Notes: a model not told the origin generated them from the letters alone. A stretch of DNA of 50,012 nt from Bacillota bacterium (GCA_023431385.1 JAEYWA010000079.1:1-50012), one strand, 5' to 3'. Positions 9,401 through 19,247 are shown, numbered from the stretch's first letter. Program-made: numbers and translations.

Positions 9401-10720
9401 ATGAAGAAGAGAATACTAGCAGCATTACTTTCTTTAACAATAGCTACAAGTGTTATAGCAGGTTGCGGAACAGAGAAAAACAATCAGAAGTCAAATGATG
9501 TACAGCAGTCGACAATTGAGTTTTGGTATCATGATGGAAATGAAACTTCTAACGAAATATTTGCAGAACTAATTTCAAGATTTCAAAACAAGTACCCTCA
9601 ATATAAGGTTAATTATGTAGGATTGCCATCAGATTCCTATCTCCAGAAATACAATACCGCTATTGCAACAAATTCAGTTCCGGATACCATGAGCGTCCGG
9701 GATCAGGATATCTCGGCAATAGTGAATCAGGAAGCGTTATTGGAATTAGAAGACACAATTAATAGTTTTGATGAAAAGGACAGCCTTAACAAAGCTGTAC
9801 TTAAAGCAGTAAGAAATTGTGCAATTGACGGTAAACTATACGCTTTTCCTGAATATTTTACATGTGATATTTCATGGGCAAATACTGCATTAATGAAAGA
9901 AAAAGGTATCGAGGCTCCTAAAACCATTGACGAATTTATGGAGGCTTGTAAGAAATATGCAGATGCAGCGAATGGCAAATATTTTTATTCGCTGAGGGGG
10001 GGCACAGGGTCTATGGAAAACCTTCTGGACTTTTTGTTCACATATGCGGATCAGGACAGCTTATTTGACAAGGATGGAAACTGTGTATTAGATCAACCGA
10101 TTTTTGCTGAAGCTCTGGATGCCTATGCGAGCATTTACTGGAATGGATGGACATCAAAAGACAGTGTAACAAATGGCTTTAAAGAGATGGTCGCAGAGTT
10201 TGGTTCAGGAACAAGCATGTATATATCACATAATTCATCATCTCTGGCGGAACATAAGAAAAACCTTGGTGAAGGTAATTTCACAAATATATTTGCACCG
10301 ACTAATAAAAATGGAAATGTTGTTACAAAAAACCTCTCCTTTACAGGCTTTGCAGTGACAAAGAAGGCAAAAAATCAGGAAGGCGCGATTGAGTTTGTAA
10401 AGTTTTTAGCTAACTCGGAAAACCAATCTTATCTATGTGAAAAAGAGGGCAGGGTTCCGGCTAATGAAATGGTATACAAGAAAGATTGGTATCAGAATGA
10501 TAAATATATGAAAGTTTATACAGAATTATTGAACTCGGATCATGTGAAGTTTATAACACATCCGGTTTGGTTATCGGGATGGGGAGATTTTAAAGCAAAA
10601 TATCAGGAACCGGATTTACAGGCTGTTATTTTAAAGGACAAGACATCAAAAGAGGTACTGTCAAATTGGGCGGCATATTTAACAAAACTTCAGAAAGAAT
10701 ACTTGAGTTCCGATAAGTAA
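9401..10720 (+). CDS. Extracellular sugar-binding lipoprotein (ABC family 1)
   Basis: 439 residues. The N-terminus is a lipoprotein signal: a positively charged start, a hydrophobic core and the lipobox VIAGC, with Cys22 as the lipid-modified residue. After a short polar linker the protein shows the family 1 fold (IEFWYHDGNETSNEIFAELISRF and NYVGLPSDSYLQKYNTAIA), as in maltose/oligosaccharide-binding proteins. It captures substrate outside the membrane for the permease pair just upstream. AAAGAGG precedes the start. The binding protein follows the permeases, whereas in the other two importers here it precedes them. Neighbouring sugar-acid enzymes suggest an acidic oligosaccharide or uronate ligand (inference). 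Confidence 0.9.
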   Translation: MKKRILAALLSLTIATSVIAGCGTEKNNQKSNDVQQSTIEFWYHDGNETSNEIFAELISRFQNKYPQYKVNYVGLPSDSYLQKYNTAIATNSVPDTMSVRDQDISAIVNQEALLELEDTINSFDEKDSLNKAVLKAVRNCAIDGKLYAFPEYFTCDISWANTALMKEKGIEAPKTIDEFMEACKKYADAANGKYFYSLRGGTGSMENLLDFLFTYADQDSLFDKDGNCVLDQPIFAEALDAYASIYWNGWTSKDSVTNGFKEMVAEFGSGTSMYISHNSSSLAEHKKNLGEGNFTNIFAPTNKNGNVVTKNLSFTGFAVTKKAKNQEGAIEFVKFLANSENQSYLCEKEGRVPANEMVYKKDWYQNDKYMKVYTELLNSDHVKFITHPVWLSGWGDFKAKYQEPDLQAVILKDKTSKEVLSNWAAYLTKLQKEYLSSDK

Positions 10721-10733
10721 ACGGAGGTTAACG

Positions 10734-11864
10734 GTGGATACATATAAACAGGCATATGAAGAAAATATTCGTTTTGAGCGTGCTGTACTTTATAAATTAA
10801 AACCTATAAAAATCCCAATACCGTTTTGGGACTCTACAGGGGGGCCTTTTGATAAGGTTCCTCTCGATGCATGGCTGGAACTGTACGATGAAAATGGGAT
10901 TTGTGGACAGGCTCCCTGTTCTGGGAGTATGAAAGATATCATTATACCATTAATTATGACTGGTGAAACTAAAACCTATGAACAATGGTATCAAAAAGTG
11001 TATTGGGCTATTAGAAATAATGGGTTTTCAGGAGAAGCTGCTGTTGAAGTCGGGAGATTCGATCTGGCGTTACACGACATAATGGCAAAAAGGAAGGGAC
11101 TTCCGCTGCATAAATTCCTGGGGGCAAAAAGGGATTGGGTGAATGTATATGCCAGCGGATGTGGAACACATTCTACCGGGCAGCAAATGGTTACTGAAGT
11201 TCAACAGTTTATTAAGGAAGGTTATACTACTTTTAAAATGAAAGTAGCAACTGATTTCGGGGCTAATCTGGACAGAGATATTGAGCGCGTAAGGGTTGTT
11301 CGAGAGTTGATTGGCTCTCAAGGAAATTTAGCCATTGATGCAAATCAGCTGTGGAATGCCAGGGAGGCATATGAGTTTGCAAGGCGTGTGGAAAAATATA
11401 ATATTGCGTGGCTTGAAGAACCCGTTCATTCGTATGATTTTGAAGAACTTGAGAAATTGACCGAAATCTCTCCCATTCCAATAGCTATGGGAGAATCCCC
11501 AAGATGCGGCAAAGTTATGTACGCATATATAAAGGCCGGTGTTAAGCAATTACAGCCAATCCCAAGCAATCTGAGTGGAGTACGGGATTGGATGCTGGTA
11601 AAAAACCAGGCAAAGAAATTTAACTTGGAGCTTACATCGGGTGGATTTTCGCATATAACTGCATCTTTTATAGCAACTGCAGATGAGGAGGATATGGTGG
11701 AATACCTGGTACCTCTTATGAGAACTTTTTATGATATTATGGAACTCCGTCCTAAAGAGAAAGACGGGAAATTTTATCTTCCTTCAGAGCCTGGGATTTG
11801 TGTATCTCCGGATTTCAAGCTGTTAAAAAAAATGGGTTACATTGAAGATATTGAATTCTTTTAG
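10734..11864 (+). CDS. Enolase-superfamily protein (mandelate racemase/muconate lactonizing type)
   Basis: 376 residues starting with GTG, supported by CGGAGG at a normal distance. Visible superfamily signatures are Lys168-x-Lys170 (TFKMK) and acidic metal-ligand candidates at Asp202 (DANQ), Glu228/229 (WLEEP) and Glu254 (MGES). His307 lies in TSGGFSH. The strand that normally carries the Asp partner of the catalytic His (QPD in DgoD-type enzymes) reads LQPIPSN here, so the usual Asp-His dyad looks broken. These enzymes dehydrate, epimerise or isomerise sugar acids. With the zinc dehydrogenase and KduD downstream, an aldonate or uronate substrate is likely, but I do not assign a specific reaction. 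Confidence 0.8.
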   Translation: MDTYKQAYEENIRFERAVLYKLKPIKIPIPFWDSTGGPFDKVPLDAWLELYDENGICGQAPCSGSMKDIIIPLIMTGETKTYEQWYQKVYWAIRNNGFSGEAAVEVGRFDLALHDIMAKRKGLPLHKFLGAKRDWVNVYASGCGTHSTGQQMVTEVQQFIKEGYTTFKMKVATDFGANLDRDIERVRVVRELIGSQGNLAIDANQLWNAREAYEFARRVEKYNIAWLEEPVHSYDFEELEKLTEISPIPIAMGESPRCGKVMYAYIKAGVKQLQPIPSNLSGVRDWMLVKNQAKKFNLELTSGGFSHITASFIATADEEDMVEYLVPLMRTFYDIMELRPKEKDGKFYLPSEPGICVSPDFKLLKKMGYIEDIEFF

Positions 11865-11875
11865 GAGGTGTGAAA

Positions 11876-12889
11876 ATGAAAGCCTGTGTATTAACTGCAG
11901 CTAATATAATTGAAATACTCGAAAAAGAAATGCCCAGGATTAAGCAGCCGAGCGAAGTAATGATACGCGTAAAGGCTGTGGGAATTTGCGGGACCGATTT
12001 ACATATTTTTAAGGGGACGCGGACCGATGTTCAATTTCCTAGAGTTATGGGGCATGAGCTATCAGGTGAAGTAGTTGAGTTGGGTGCAAATGTAACAAAA
12101 GTGAAATTAAACGATCATGTTGTTTTTGATCCTGTTATTGCGTGTAATACCTGTAAAATTTGTTTAAAAGGGCATAAGAATGTTTGCAGTAGTGTAAAAT
12201 GCTTTGGAGTACAGATGGATGGCGGGTTTCAAGAGTATATTGTTGTTGATGAAGAAAACGTATATGCCTGCGATAAGTCAGTAGATTTCAGTGTGGCAGC
12301 TTTGGGAGAGCCTTTTTCCATCGCAGCTAATATTTTGGAGAAGGCAGGTGTAAAGGCCGGAGAAAATATGGTCATTATCGGAGCCGGAACCATAGGCTTG
12401 GCAATTCTGCAAGCGGCGAAGGGGATTGGAGTAAATGTATTGATTTCAGATATATCTGAAACAAAATTACATTATGCCAGGGAATTTGGTGCGGATATGG
12501 CAATTAATACTGAAATTGATAACCTAGAAGCTGCAGTGGAGAGATTTTCACCTGATGGAGCAGACGTACTGGTTGATGCAGTCGGTTCTGTACAGCTGTT
12601 TGAGAAAACGCTTGCGTTGGCGGCGCCGACGGCTAGAGTGGTGGTTATCGGATTTGACGGTAATCCGGCAAGCGTTTCACCGGTAACTATTACAAAAAAA
12701 GAGCTTACTATTGTCGGATCAAGAATGAACTGCCGTAAGTTTGACAAAGTTGTTAAGTGGTTGAACCAAGGTATTATAACCGATAAAATGATTTCCCGGA
12801 AGTATCGGATGGATGAAATTCAGAAGGCCTTTGAAGAAACATTAAACAATAGTGATAGCTGGATAAAAACCATAATTGTATTTGATTAA
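11876..12889 (+). CDS. Zinc-dependent medium-chain dehydrogenase, polyol/aldonate type
   Basis: 337 residues. The catalytic zinc site is visible as Cys38 (GICGTD) and His60-Glu61 (GHE), with Glu145 in LGEPFS. The structural zinc is bound by four cysteines at about 90, 93, 96 and 104 (CNTCKIC...C). The Rossmann motif is IIGAGTIGLAILQA. The family oxidises polyols, threonine or sugar acids with NAD(P). I chose the ATG at 11876 because AGGAGGT sits six bases upstream; a GTG two codons earlier overlaps that site. It follows the enolase-superfamily gene by 11 bases, and its own stop lies 13 bases before kduD. It probably interconverts a keto-aldonate and a hexuronate-derived acid (inference). Confidence 0.85.
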   Translation: MKACVLTAANIIEILEKEMPRIKQPSEVMIRVKAVGICGTDLHIFKGTRTDVQFPRVMGHELSGEVVELGANVTKVKLNDHVVFDPVIACNTCKICLKGHKNVCSSVKCFGVQMDGGFQEYIVVDEENVYACDKSVDFSVAALGEPFSIAANILEKAGVKAGENMVIIGAGTIGLAILQAAKGIGVNVLISDISETKLHYAREFGADMAINTEIDNLEAAVERFSPDGADVLVDAVGSVQLFEKTLALAAPTARVVVIGFDGNPASVSPVTITKKELTIVGSRMNCRKFDKVVKWLNQGIITDKMISRKYRMDEIQKAFEETLNNSDSWIKTIIVFD

Positions 12890-12902
12890 GGAGTATATTA
12901 CA

Positions 12903-13664
12903 ATGAATTTAGAAATCTTTTCATTAGAAAATAAGGTGGCAATTGTAACCGGTGCATCGGCAGGAATAGGAGAAGCGATTGCCGCCGCGCTGGCTAAAGC
13001 AGGTGCGGATGTTGCGGGCATTGCCAGAAGAAATTGTCAAGGTGCACGAGAAAGAGTAGAAGCAGAGGGTAGAAGATTTCTTGAAATTAAGGCGGATTTA
13101 ACCTCTCAGGAGCCTGTTGAAAAAATAGTGAATGACACCTTAAAAGAGTTTGGCAAAATTGATATTTTGGTAAATAATGCAGGAACAATTCGCAGATGTG
13201 ATGCTATAGACTTTACAGAAAAAGATTGGGATGATGTTTTAAATCTTAATTTAAAATCCATGTTCTTCCTTAGCCAAAAAGTAGCGCAGCAATTTATAAG
13301 GCAAGGTAAAGGGGGAAAAATCATTAACATTGCTTCCCTGTTGTCATATCAGGGAGGTATTAGAGTGGTATCCTATACTTCTGCAAAGAGCGGGGTTATG
13401 GGTATGACCCGTTTACTGGCAAATGAATGGGCTAAATACGGGATTAATGTAAATGCAATAGCGCCCGGGTATGTGGTAACAGACAATACTCAAGGATTAA
13501 GGGAAGATGAAAAGCGTTCTCAGGAGATTTTAAACAGAATTCCTGCGGGACGCTGGGCACAACCTGAAGATATGGGCGGGACAGCTGTGTTTTTAGCAAG
13601 TCGGGCCTCCGATTATGTACAGGGCTATACGCTGGCAGTTGACGGAGGCTGGCTTGCACGGTAG
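12903..13664 (+). CDS. kduD: 2-dehydro-3-deoxy-D-gluconate 5-dehydrogenase KduD (SDR family)
   Basis: 253 residues, the normal length for KduD. It has the SDR cofactor motif TGASAGIG (16-23), NNAG (91-94) and the catalytic set Ser145, Tyr158, Lys162 (SYTSAKSG). Several segments are characteristic of KduD rather than generic SDRs: AIDFTEKDWDDV, NIASLLSYQGGIRV and the C-terminus GYTLAVDGGWLAR. KduD interconverts 2,5-diketo-3-deoxygluconate and 2-keto-3-deoxygluconate (KDG) in pectin and other uronate breakdown. No KduI is present in the window. AAGGAG precedes the start. It closes the metabolic part of the importer operon before a hairpin and the sensor kinase. Confidence 0.85.
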   Translation: MNLEIFSLENKVAIVTGASAGIGEAIAAALAKAGADVAGIARRNCQGARERVEAEGRRFLEIKADLTSQEPVEKIVNDTLKEFGKIDILVNNAGTIRRCDAIDFTEKDWDDVLNLNLKSMFFLSQKVAQQFIRQGKGGKIINIASLLSYQGGIRVVSYTSAKSGVMGMTRLLANEWAKYGINVNAIAPGYVVTDNTQGLREDEKRSQEILNRIPAGRWAQPEDMGGTAVFLASRASDYVQGYTLAVDGGWLAR

Positions 13665-13716
13665 CTTATAATTTATTTGAATAAATTATTGAAAATAAGA
13701 AACCTAACCCTGAAGC

Positions 13717-13753
13717 ACACAAAGAATGGCTGGAATTCCATCATTCTTTGTGT
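13717..13753. terminator. Perfect 12-bp hairpin after kduD
   Basis: 13717-13728 pairs exactly with 13742-13753, and the loop contains the palindrome TGGAATTCCA. There is no T-run. It probably ends or trims the importer/kduD transcript ahead of the kinase gene. It also argues against a kinase start inside it. Confidence 0.45.
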
Positions 13754-13821
13754 ATGCAATATTGTTATGCATGGACATGTTAGCGAAAATTAGTGTATGC
13801 TGCTGGAAAAACGGTGTAATC

Positions 13822-15603
13822 ATGAATAAAATGAAACAGGGATTTTTTAGTAAGTCTATAAGCTATAAAATTATAGCACCTTTGTGCTTATTAGTGTTGG
13901 TCATACAAGTATGTAACAGTTTCATCTTTTCAAGCCGTATTTCTAAAAGATATGAGATAGATTTGTCGGAAGCGAATCTGGAGACAACAAATCAAATTAG
14001 TAACAATATTCATTTGGCCTTGAAAAATATCGTCAATGAAATGATACCTGTAAAAAACCAGATGATTTCCTTTGAGATGCAGCATGATATGGATAAAAAG
14101 AAAACTGGTTATACAGAAGTTAATGTTATATATCAGGGAATGTTTTCTAAGCTACTGTCAAGCGGAGATAACTTTTTATTTATCAGCTCAATGCTGGTAC
14201 TGGATAAAAGAAATAGAATATATTACTTATCTCAAAATCAATCTGTTCAGTTACGGAAGGATAATCTTTTTGAGAAAGTAAAAAATGATTACTATTTAAA
14301 AGAATATTGTCAGTGGTCGGGTGTCATTTCAGAAAGTTATTATTTCAATAATAATGAGGAAGATATTGTAAGTATTTTTATGCCATATGTGGAGTATGGA
14401 GAAGTAAAAACAATTTTTATAGTCAATTTAAGTATTAAATATATTCAACAATATATTGACAGATTGTCAAATGAGCATGGGAGTATATTATTGCAAATTG
14501 GAAGGGACTGTTTATATTCCGACAATTTGAATAAGATGCTGCTGGAGGAGGATTTAAGCCTTAAAAGTATTCTCCAATCAGAAAAACGGGATCAACAAAC
14601 CCTCAGTGACAGCTTTTTTGTAGGAACAAAAAGCCTGGAAATCAATAGCTGGAAAGTTTCTTCCCTACTGCCGAAGAGCAATATAAAAGAAGCTTCAAAC
14701 GTAATGGGACAATTCTTTACTTTTATTATTATCACAACCAGCCTTGTAATGATTTTAGGTGTATTTATCACTGTATATTTTGTAACAAAACCCATAAAAA
14801 AAATGAGAAAAATCATTGAGGCAAATAGAATAACTAAGGAGCGCAACCATAGATTTAATTCTAAATATAAAGATGAAGTGGGGGTTCTCGCTGATTCCTA
14901 CGATCATATGATGGATGAAATAATTCAATACACAGACGACTTAAAAAGAGAGCAGGCAGAAAGACGAATAGCTGATTTTAAAATGCTGCAGTTACAGATA
15001 AAACCACATTTTTTATATAATACTTTGGAAGCTGCAAAATTTCTGGTTCAGATGAATGACCCTAATGGAGTGGATATGCTTACTGCCATAGGAAAATTTT
15101 ATAAACTGAGTTTGAGTGGGGTAATAGACAAAATCGAAATCCGGGATGAGATAGAGCATTTATCCTATTATCTGAAGATTTTGAAAATGAGATACAGTTC
15201 CATATATGATTATAATATAGAGATTGATGAAGAGGTCAAAGGTTCTGAAATTATTAAATTTTCCATGCAGCCTATAATTGAAAATGCGGTTTATCATGGA
15301 ATAAAAAAGCAAAGAAAAAAGGGTTCTATTATAGTAAGGGGGTATATTGAAAATAATTCCATTATTTTGAGCGTGTGGGATAATGGAGTTGGTATATCTG
15401 AAGAGAAATTAGAAGAGATCAGGTATCAATTAAGGCATAGCAAGCAACTTAGTGTTGTAGACCATATAGGAATAATTAATGTTCATCAAAGAATCAATAT
15501 GGAATATGGCGATCCCTATGGCGTTAATATTGAAAGTATACAGGATAAATACACCAGGGTTTCATTGAGACTTCCTTTAATAAAATTCGGAGGAGAAAAA
15601 TGA
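13822..15603 (+). CDS. Sensor histidine kinase, YesM type
   Basis: 593 residues: a membrane segment near 16-37, an extracytoplasmic sensor of about 250 residues, a second segment near 297-318, a HAMP-like linker, and a His_kinase/HATPase core. The phospho-acceptor is His396 (QLQIKPHFLYN), the N box is IENAVYHGI, and the G box is WDNGVGIS. This is the LytS/YesM family (family knowledge). I chose the ATG at 13822; a longer reading would begin inside the hairpin at 13717-13753. The ribosome site is weak, so the start is less certain than the frame. The stop overlaps the response regulator start by four bases. It probably senses the substrate of an adjacent importer. Confidence 0.85.
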   Translation: MNKMKQGFFSKSISYKIIAPLCLLVLVIQVCNSFIFSSRISKRYEIDLSEANLETTNQISNNIHLALKNIVNEMIPVKNQMISFEMQHDMDKKKTGYTEVNVIYQGMFSKLLSSGDNFLFISSMLVLDKRNRIYYLSQNQSVQLRKDNLFEKVKNDYYLKEYCQWSGVISESYYFNNNEEDIVSIFMPYVEYGEVKTIFIVNLSIKYIQQYIDRLSNEHGSILLQIGRDCLYSDNLNKMLLEEDLSLKSILQSEKRDQQTLSDSFFVGTKSLEINSWKVSSLLPKSNIKEASNVMGQFFTFIIITTSLVMILGVFITVYFVTKPIKKMRKIIEANRITKERNHRFNSKYKDEVGVLADSYDHMMDEIIQYTDDLKREQAERRIADFKMLQLQIKPHFLYNTLEAAKFLVQMNDPNGVDMLTAIGKFYKLSLSGVIDKIEIRDEIEHLSYYLKILKMRYSSIYDYNIEIDEEVKGSEIIKFSMQPIIENAVYHGIKKQRKKGSIIVRGYIENNSIILSVWDNGVGISEEKLEEIRYQLRHSKQLSVVDHIGIINVHQRINMEYGDPYGVNIESIQDKYTRVSLRLPLIKFGGEK

Positions 15604-17180
15604 ATAAATTACTGATTGCCGATGATGACGAAATTATTTGTCGTGGACTTAGCAAGTGTATTGATTGGGGGAAGTACGGACTTGATATTGTAGGGGCAGT
15701 ATATGATGGAGAGGTTGCCTTGGAATACGTTGAAAAATACAAGCCGGATATTGTAATTGTGGATATTAACATGCCATTTGTAGATGGAATAGAATTTTCA
15801 TATATTATGAAGGAACGTTATCCTGAAATAAAAATTATCATTTTGACTGCGCATAAAGAATTTGAGTTTGCAAAACATGCGATAATATTACAGGTCTTTT
15901 CCTATATTACAAAACCTTTCAGTAATCAGGAAGTAATAGAAGCTGTTGTAAATGCTTCAAAGGAGATAGAGAAAGAAAAACAACGCAGAAAGGATATTAC
16001 TGCAAATATATCAGCAATCAGGGAAAAATATTTAGAAGATTTGATTGTAAATGGTGTTATCGATGACGAGAGAATTGACATGTGCAATATTGCTTCAAAA
16101 GAATCGCATTTTCAAACGGCGATTCTTTATTTCGAGAGCTTAAACAGCTATCAAAGACCATTTCAGGAACTTGCCATAGATTCTGTAATAAGTTCAAGAG
16201 AGTTAAACGAAAAAATAAAGACGAGGCTTGAAAAATACACAAACTTAAAAATGTTTTCCAATATAAATCGTGTGGTTATTTTAATAGAATATAAAAGCAA
16301 TGATGAACAGGTTAGTTTTGAAGAGCAACTGCAAAACCTGATATTTTCACTTAAGAATGAAATGGATTTATTGATATTTTGTGGCATTGGAAGGATTTAT
16401 CATGGGATATATGAATTACACTTTTCTTATAATGAAGCAATCAAGGCATTAGAGGAAAGCTATAATTTCGGGAATAAAAGCATAGTGCTTTACCAGGAAT
16501 CACAGCAAAATTCGGCAGAGTACCAGGTTAAGTTTCAAATACATAAAAGTAAAATATGTGAAGCAATTCAGGTAGGCAATTATGAAAACATAGAAGTCGA
16601 ACTCCTGAATATGTTTGAAAAAGTTAAAAAATCCAGAATGATAAATATTCCTTTTTTTAAAGTGATGATGGTTGAACTAATTCTGGGGTCATATAAAGCA
16701 GCAGAGGAGGAAGTATACACCCAGTTGATCGGAGAAGTGGGGATGCTTGTCCGGAGGCTGATGCAGGCAAATAATCTGCTTGATATAGAAAGAATTGTCT
16801 CAGATTGCTTCAATAAACTATCTGATTGTCTTGAAAGCAGAAATCAAAGTGAAAATAGACAGGTTGTCAAATTAGCAATGAATTATATGAAGAAAGATTT
16901 TGATAATCCGGATCTCATGTTAAAAGACGTAGCAGAAAAGGTTCATATTAGTGCAAATTATTTAAGTAGCCTGTTTAAACGGTTCGAGGAGAACAGCTTT
17001 ATCAATTGTTTAAATAATATCAGGTTGGGACAGGCAAAAAAACTTTTGGTAAACAGAGAGGTTAAAATGTATGAAGTTGCGTTTCGATCAGGCTTCAACT
17101 CATCCCAGTACTTTAGCAGTTGCTTTAAAAAAAGTACAGGGATGACTCCCAGCGAGTACAGGCAGAAATTTTTAAAATAG
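15600..17180 (+). CDS. Response regulator with AraC-type DNA-binding domain, YesN type
   Basis: 526 residues. The receiver domain covers about 1-120, with acidic residues near 8-10 (ADDD), phospho-acceptor Asp55 (VDINMP) and the conserved Lys in YITKPF. A middle region of about 300 residues follows, and an AraC-type double helix-turn-helix occupies about 424-526 (VAEKVHISANYLSSLFKRF; VAFRSGFNSSQYFSSCFKK). GGAGG precedes the start, and ATGA overlap with the kinase indicates translational coupling. It should activate one of the neighbouring importer operons when phosphorylated by that kinase. Confidence 0.9.
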   Translation: MNKLLIADDDEIICRGLSKCIDWGKYGLDIVGAVYDGEVALEYVEKYKPDIVIVDINMPFVDGIEFSYIMKERYPEIKIIILTAHKEFEFAKHAIILQVFSYITKPFSNQEVIEAVVNASKEIEKEKQRRKDITANISAIREKYLEDLIVNGVIDDERIDMCNIASKESHFQTAILYFESLNSYQRPFQELAIDSVISSRELNEKIKTRLEKYTNLKMFSNINRVVILIEYKSNDEQVSFEEQLQNLIFSLKNEMDLLIFCGIGRIYHGIYELHFSYNEAIKALEESYNFGNKSIVLYQESQQNSAEYQVKFQIHKSKICEAIQVGNYENIEVELLNMFEKVKKSRMINIPFFKVMMVELILGSYKAAEEEVYTQLIGEVGMLVRRLMQANNLLDIERIVSDCFNKLSDCLESRNQSENRQVVKLAMNYMKKDFDNPDLMLKDVAEKVHISANYLSSLFKRFEENSFINCLNNIRLGQAKKLLVNREVKMYEVAFRSGFNSSQYFSSCFKKSTGMTPSEYRQKFLK

Positions 17181-17441
17181 TCCTTTAATTCTACCGTTAT
17201 GCAATATATCAGTTGAATAACCCTATGCTCCAGCATAGCCTTTGAGGAACGCTTCATCTGGCAATGGCAAACGGCCGACAGACGGCTTCAGTAAAAAATG
17301 GGGTATGGCCACACTTGTAAAGAAAGCTACTATCCGGGGTTTACCAAATCTAACATAATACATAATTGCATAAAGTATGATATCATATAAGAATAAAATG
17401 CAGTTCAATTAAAAAATCACCTATATTGTAGGAATTATGAG
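17181..17441. other. Intergenic stretch with palindromes and a GC-richer patch
   Basis: This 261-base gap contains CTATGCT/AGCATAG (17223-17238), a patch near 17250-17290 that is GC-richer than its surroundings, and the AT palindrome TATGATATCATA (17376-17387) just upstream of the next kinase. A 61-residue leftward reading frame crosses it, but it has no ribosome site or recognisable domain, and I do not call it a gene. The promoter of the next kinase should lie here; I see no strong box pair. Confidence 0.35.
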
Positions 17442-19247
17442 ATGAAAAAAAATAAATTAATTAGTTTCACGATATCTGTCTTTAAAAACATGTCTATAAA
17501 AAGCAAAATTTTTGTTTTTTATGCAGGCATTCTTTTAGTATCCTTATCGATATTTGCCATATTAACAATTCGTATTTCGAATCAGGCAATAGTTGAGAAG
17601 GTAACAAAAAATGCTGAAAGAGAACTATCCCTTATTGACAAGAGCCTTCTTAATTTAACCAACAATTCTGAAAACTATGCAAGAATACTGTCAATGGATA
17701 ACAGGTTGCAAAACCAGTTAGAGCATATAGAAAACAATGAATTAGATTCGGTTGATAATATCGAGGTCGGGAAGACACTATCTACAGTGATAAGCAATGT
17801 TGTGCAGCCGAATACTAACATTGCAGCCGCAAGTATCATATCGTCGCAAAATACTTTTTTTGACGTTGGCTATATAGATAATTCAAGTGTAAGTACATAT
17901 TTCAACACAAACTTAATAAACTCTATAACTAAAAATAAGGTCCCCACATGGACTGGATTATTTAAAGTCAGATACAAGTTTGGTGGAGATGAAAATGTAT
18001 TTGCCATAGCCAAAACCATAATAGGAATGGATACCGGGCATGTCCTGGGTACAGCAGTGCTTTATTTGAAGGAGAAGGATGTAGCTTCAATATACCTGAA
18101 TAACATTGTAAACGAGAATGATAAATTTTTTATAGTGGATAATCAAAAAAATATAATATCTACACAGGATAAAAGCGAATTGTACACGAAATTTGATGAG
18201 GAACTGTATTTAGGTAAGTACAGGCTTGAGGATATATCCGATATTAAGAGTCTAATAAGAAACATAGGGGACAGAAAGGTTATAATAACCGTTCAGAATT
18301 TTAATAAACTTGACTGGAAAGTTGTTAGTATAATTCCCCTGGATGAAATTACTTATGAAAACAAAAGGATGACTCAGCTAATCATAGTTTTTGGCGGAAT
18401 CTGTTTGTTATGCGCATTTGCTGCTTCTTATCTGCTATCCTATACTATATCAAAACCAATATTAAAGCTTGTGAGTATAATGAAAGAAATCAAATCAGGG
18501 AATTTGAGACGGAGAGCTGACCTTAATATAAAAGGTGAGATAGGGATGCTGGGGGACGGGTTCAACAGCCTTATGGATAAAATCAATGGGCTGGTTGAAC
18601 AAATATATACAGAACAGAAATTAAAACGGGAAAATGAATTTAAGCTTCTTCAGTCGCAAATCAAGCCTCATTTTTTGTATAACACTATTGAAACAATTAT
18701 TTCGTTTATAAAACTGGATTTAAAAGATAACGCAATGAATACTGCCAAGTATCTGGCGGGTTTTTACAGGATATCCCTGAGCAAAGGCAATGACATTATA
18801 ACCATTAGAGACGAAATGAATCTCATAGATAATTACCTGTCAATACAAAAAATGAGATATGTTGAGTACCTGGATTACAGATTGGAATTTGACGACAAGA
18901 TTTTAAACTATCAAATACCCAAACTTACTTTGCAGCCACTTGTGGAGAATTCAATTTACCATGGGCTAAAACAGAAGGAGGACAAGGGTATATTGATAAT
19001 AAAAGGTGAGTTTGACAAAGGTGAGATAAAAATAGAGGTATTTGATGATGGAGTGGGGATGAGTGAGGAAAAGATTTACCGTGTACTTAACAGGCCGGTA
19101 AATGAACACAAGAATAATGATTTTGGTATACACAGCGTTGATTCACGATTAAAACTGCTGTACGGAGAGGAATACGGATTGAGAATAGAGAGCAGGGAAG
19201 AGGAGTATACCAGAGTTATATTGAGATTGCCAGCTGTCGATGCGTAG
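17442..19247 (+). CDS. Sensor histidine kinase, YesM type (second system)
   Basis: 601 residues: membrane segments near 22-46 and 308-335 flank an extracytoplasmic sensor domain of about 260 residues. A HAMP linker follows (YTISKPILKLVSIMKEIKS), then His410 in LLQSQIKPHFLYN, an N box (VENSIYHGLK) and a G box (DDGVGMS). It forms a pair with the response regulator starting ten bases downstream, and both precede a binding-protein gene. The order kinase, regulator, binding proteins, permeases is typical of YesMN-controlled oligosaccharide uptake, so it probably senses the substrate or the loaded binding protein of this importer (inference). Confidence 0.9.
   Translation: MKKNKLISFTISVFKNMSIKSKIFVFYAGILLVSLSIFAILTIRISNQAIVEKVTKNAERELSLIDKSLLNLTNNSENYARILSMDNRLQNQLEHIENNELDSVDNIEVGKTLSTVISNVVQPNTNIAAASIISSQNTFFDVGYIDNSSVSTYFNTNLINSITKNKVPTWTGLFKVRYKFGGDENVFAIAKTIIGMDTGHVLGTAVLYLKEKDVASIYLNNIVNENDKFFIVDNQKNIISTQDKSELYTKFDEELYLGKYRLEDISDIKSLIRNIGDRKVIITVQNFNKLDWKVVSIIPLDEITYENKRMTQLIIVFGGICLLCAFAASYLLSYTISKPILKLVSIMKEIKSGNLRRRADLNIKGEIGMLGDGFNSLMDKINGLVEQIYTEQKLKRENEFKLLQSQIKPHFLYNTIETIISFIKLDLKDNAMNTAKYLAGFYRISLSKGNDIITIRDEMNLIDNYLSIQKMRYVEYLDYRLEFDDKILNYQIPKLTLQPLVENSIYHGLKQKEDKGILIIKGEFDKGEIKIEVFDDGVGMSEEKIYRVLNRPVNEHKNNDFGIHSVDSRLKLLYGEEYGLRIESREEEYTRVILRLPAVDA

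Noticed and set aside
13726..13821. Longer N-terminus for the first sensor kinase
   Set aside because: It would start inside the hairpin at 13717-13753 and add a second hydrophobic stretch before the normal kinase N-terminus; no ribosome site precedes it.
17223..17408. Leftward 61-residue reading frame
   Set aside because: No ribosome site, no recognisable domain, and it lies in an intergenic gap between regulator modules.
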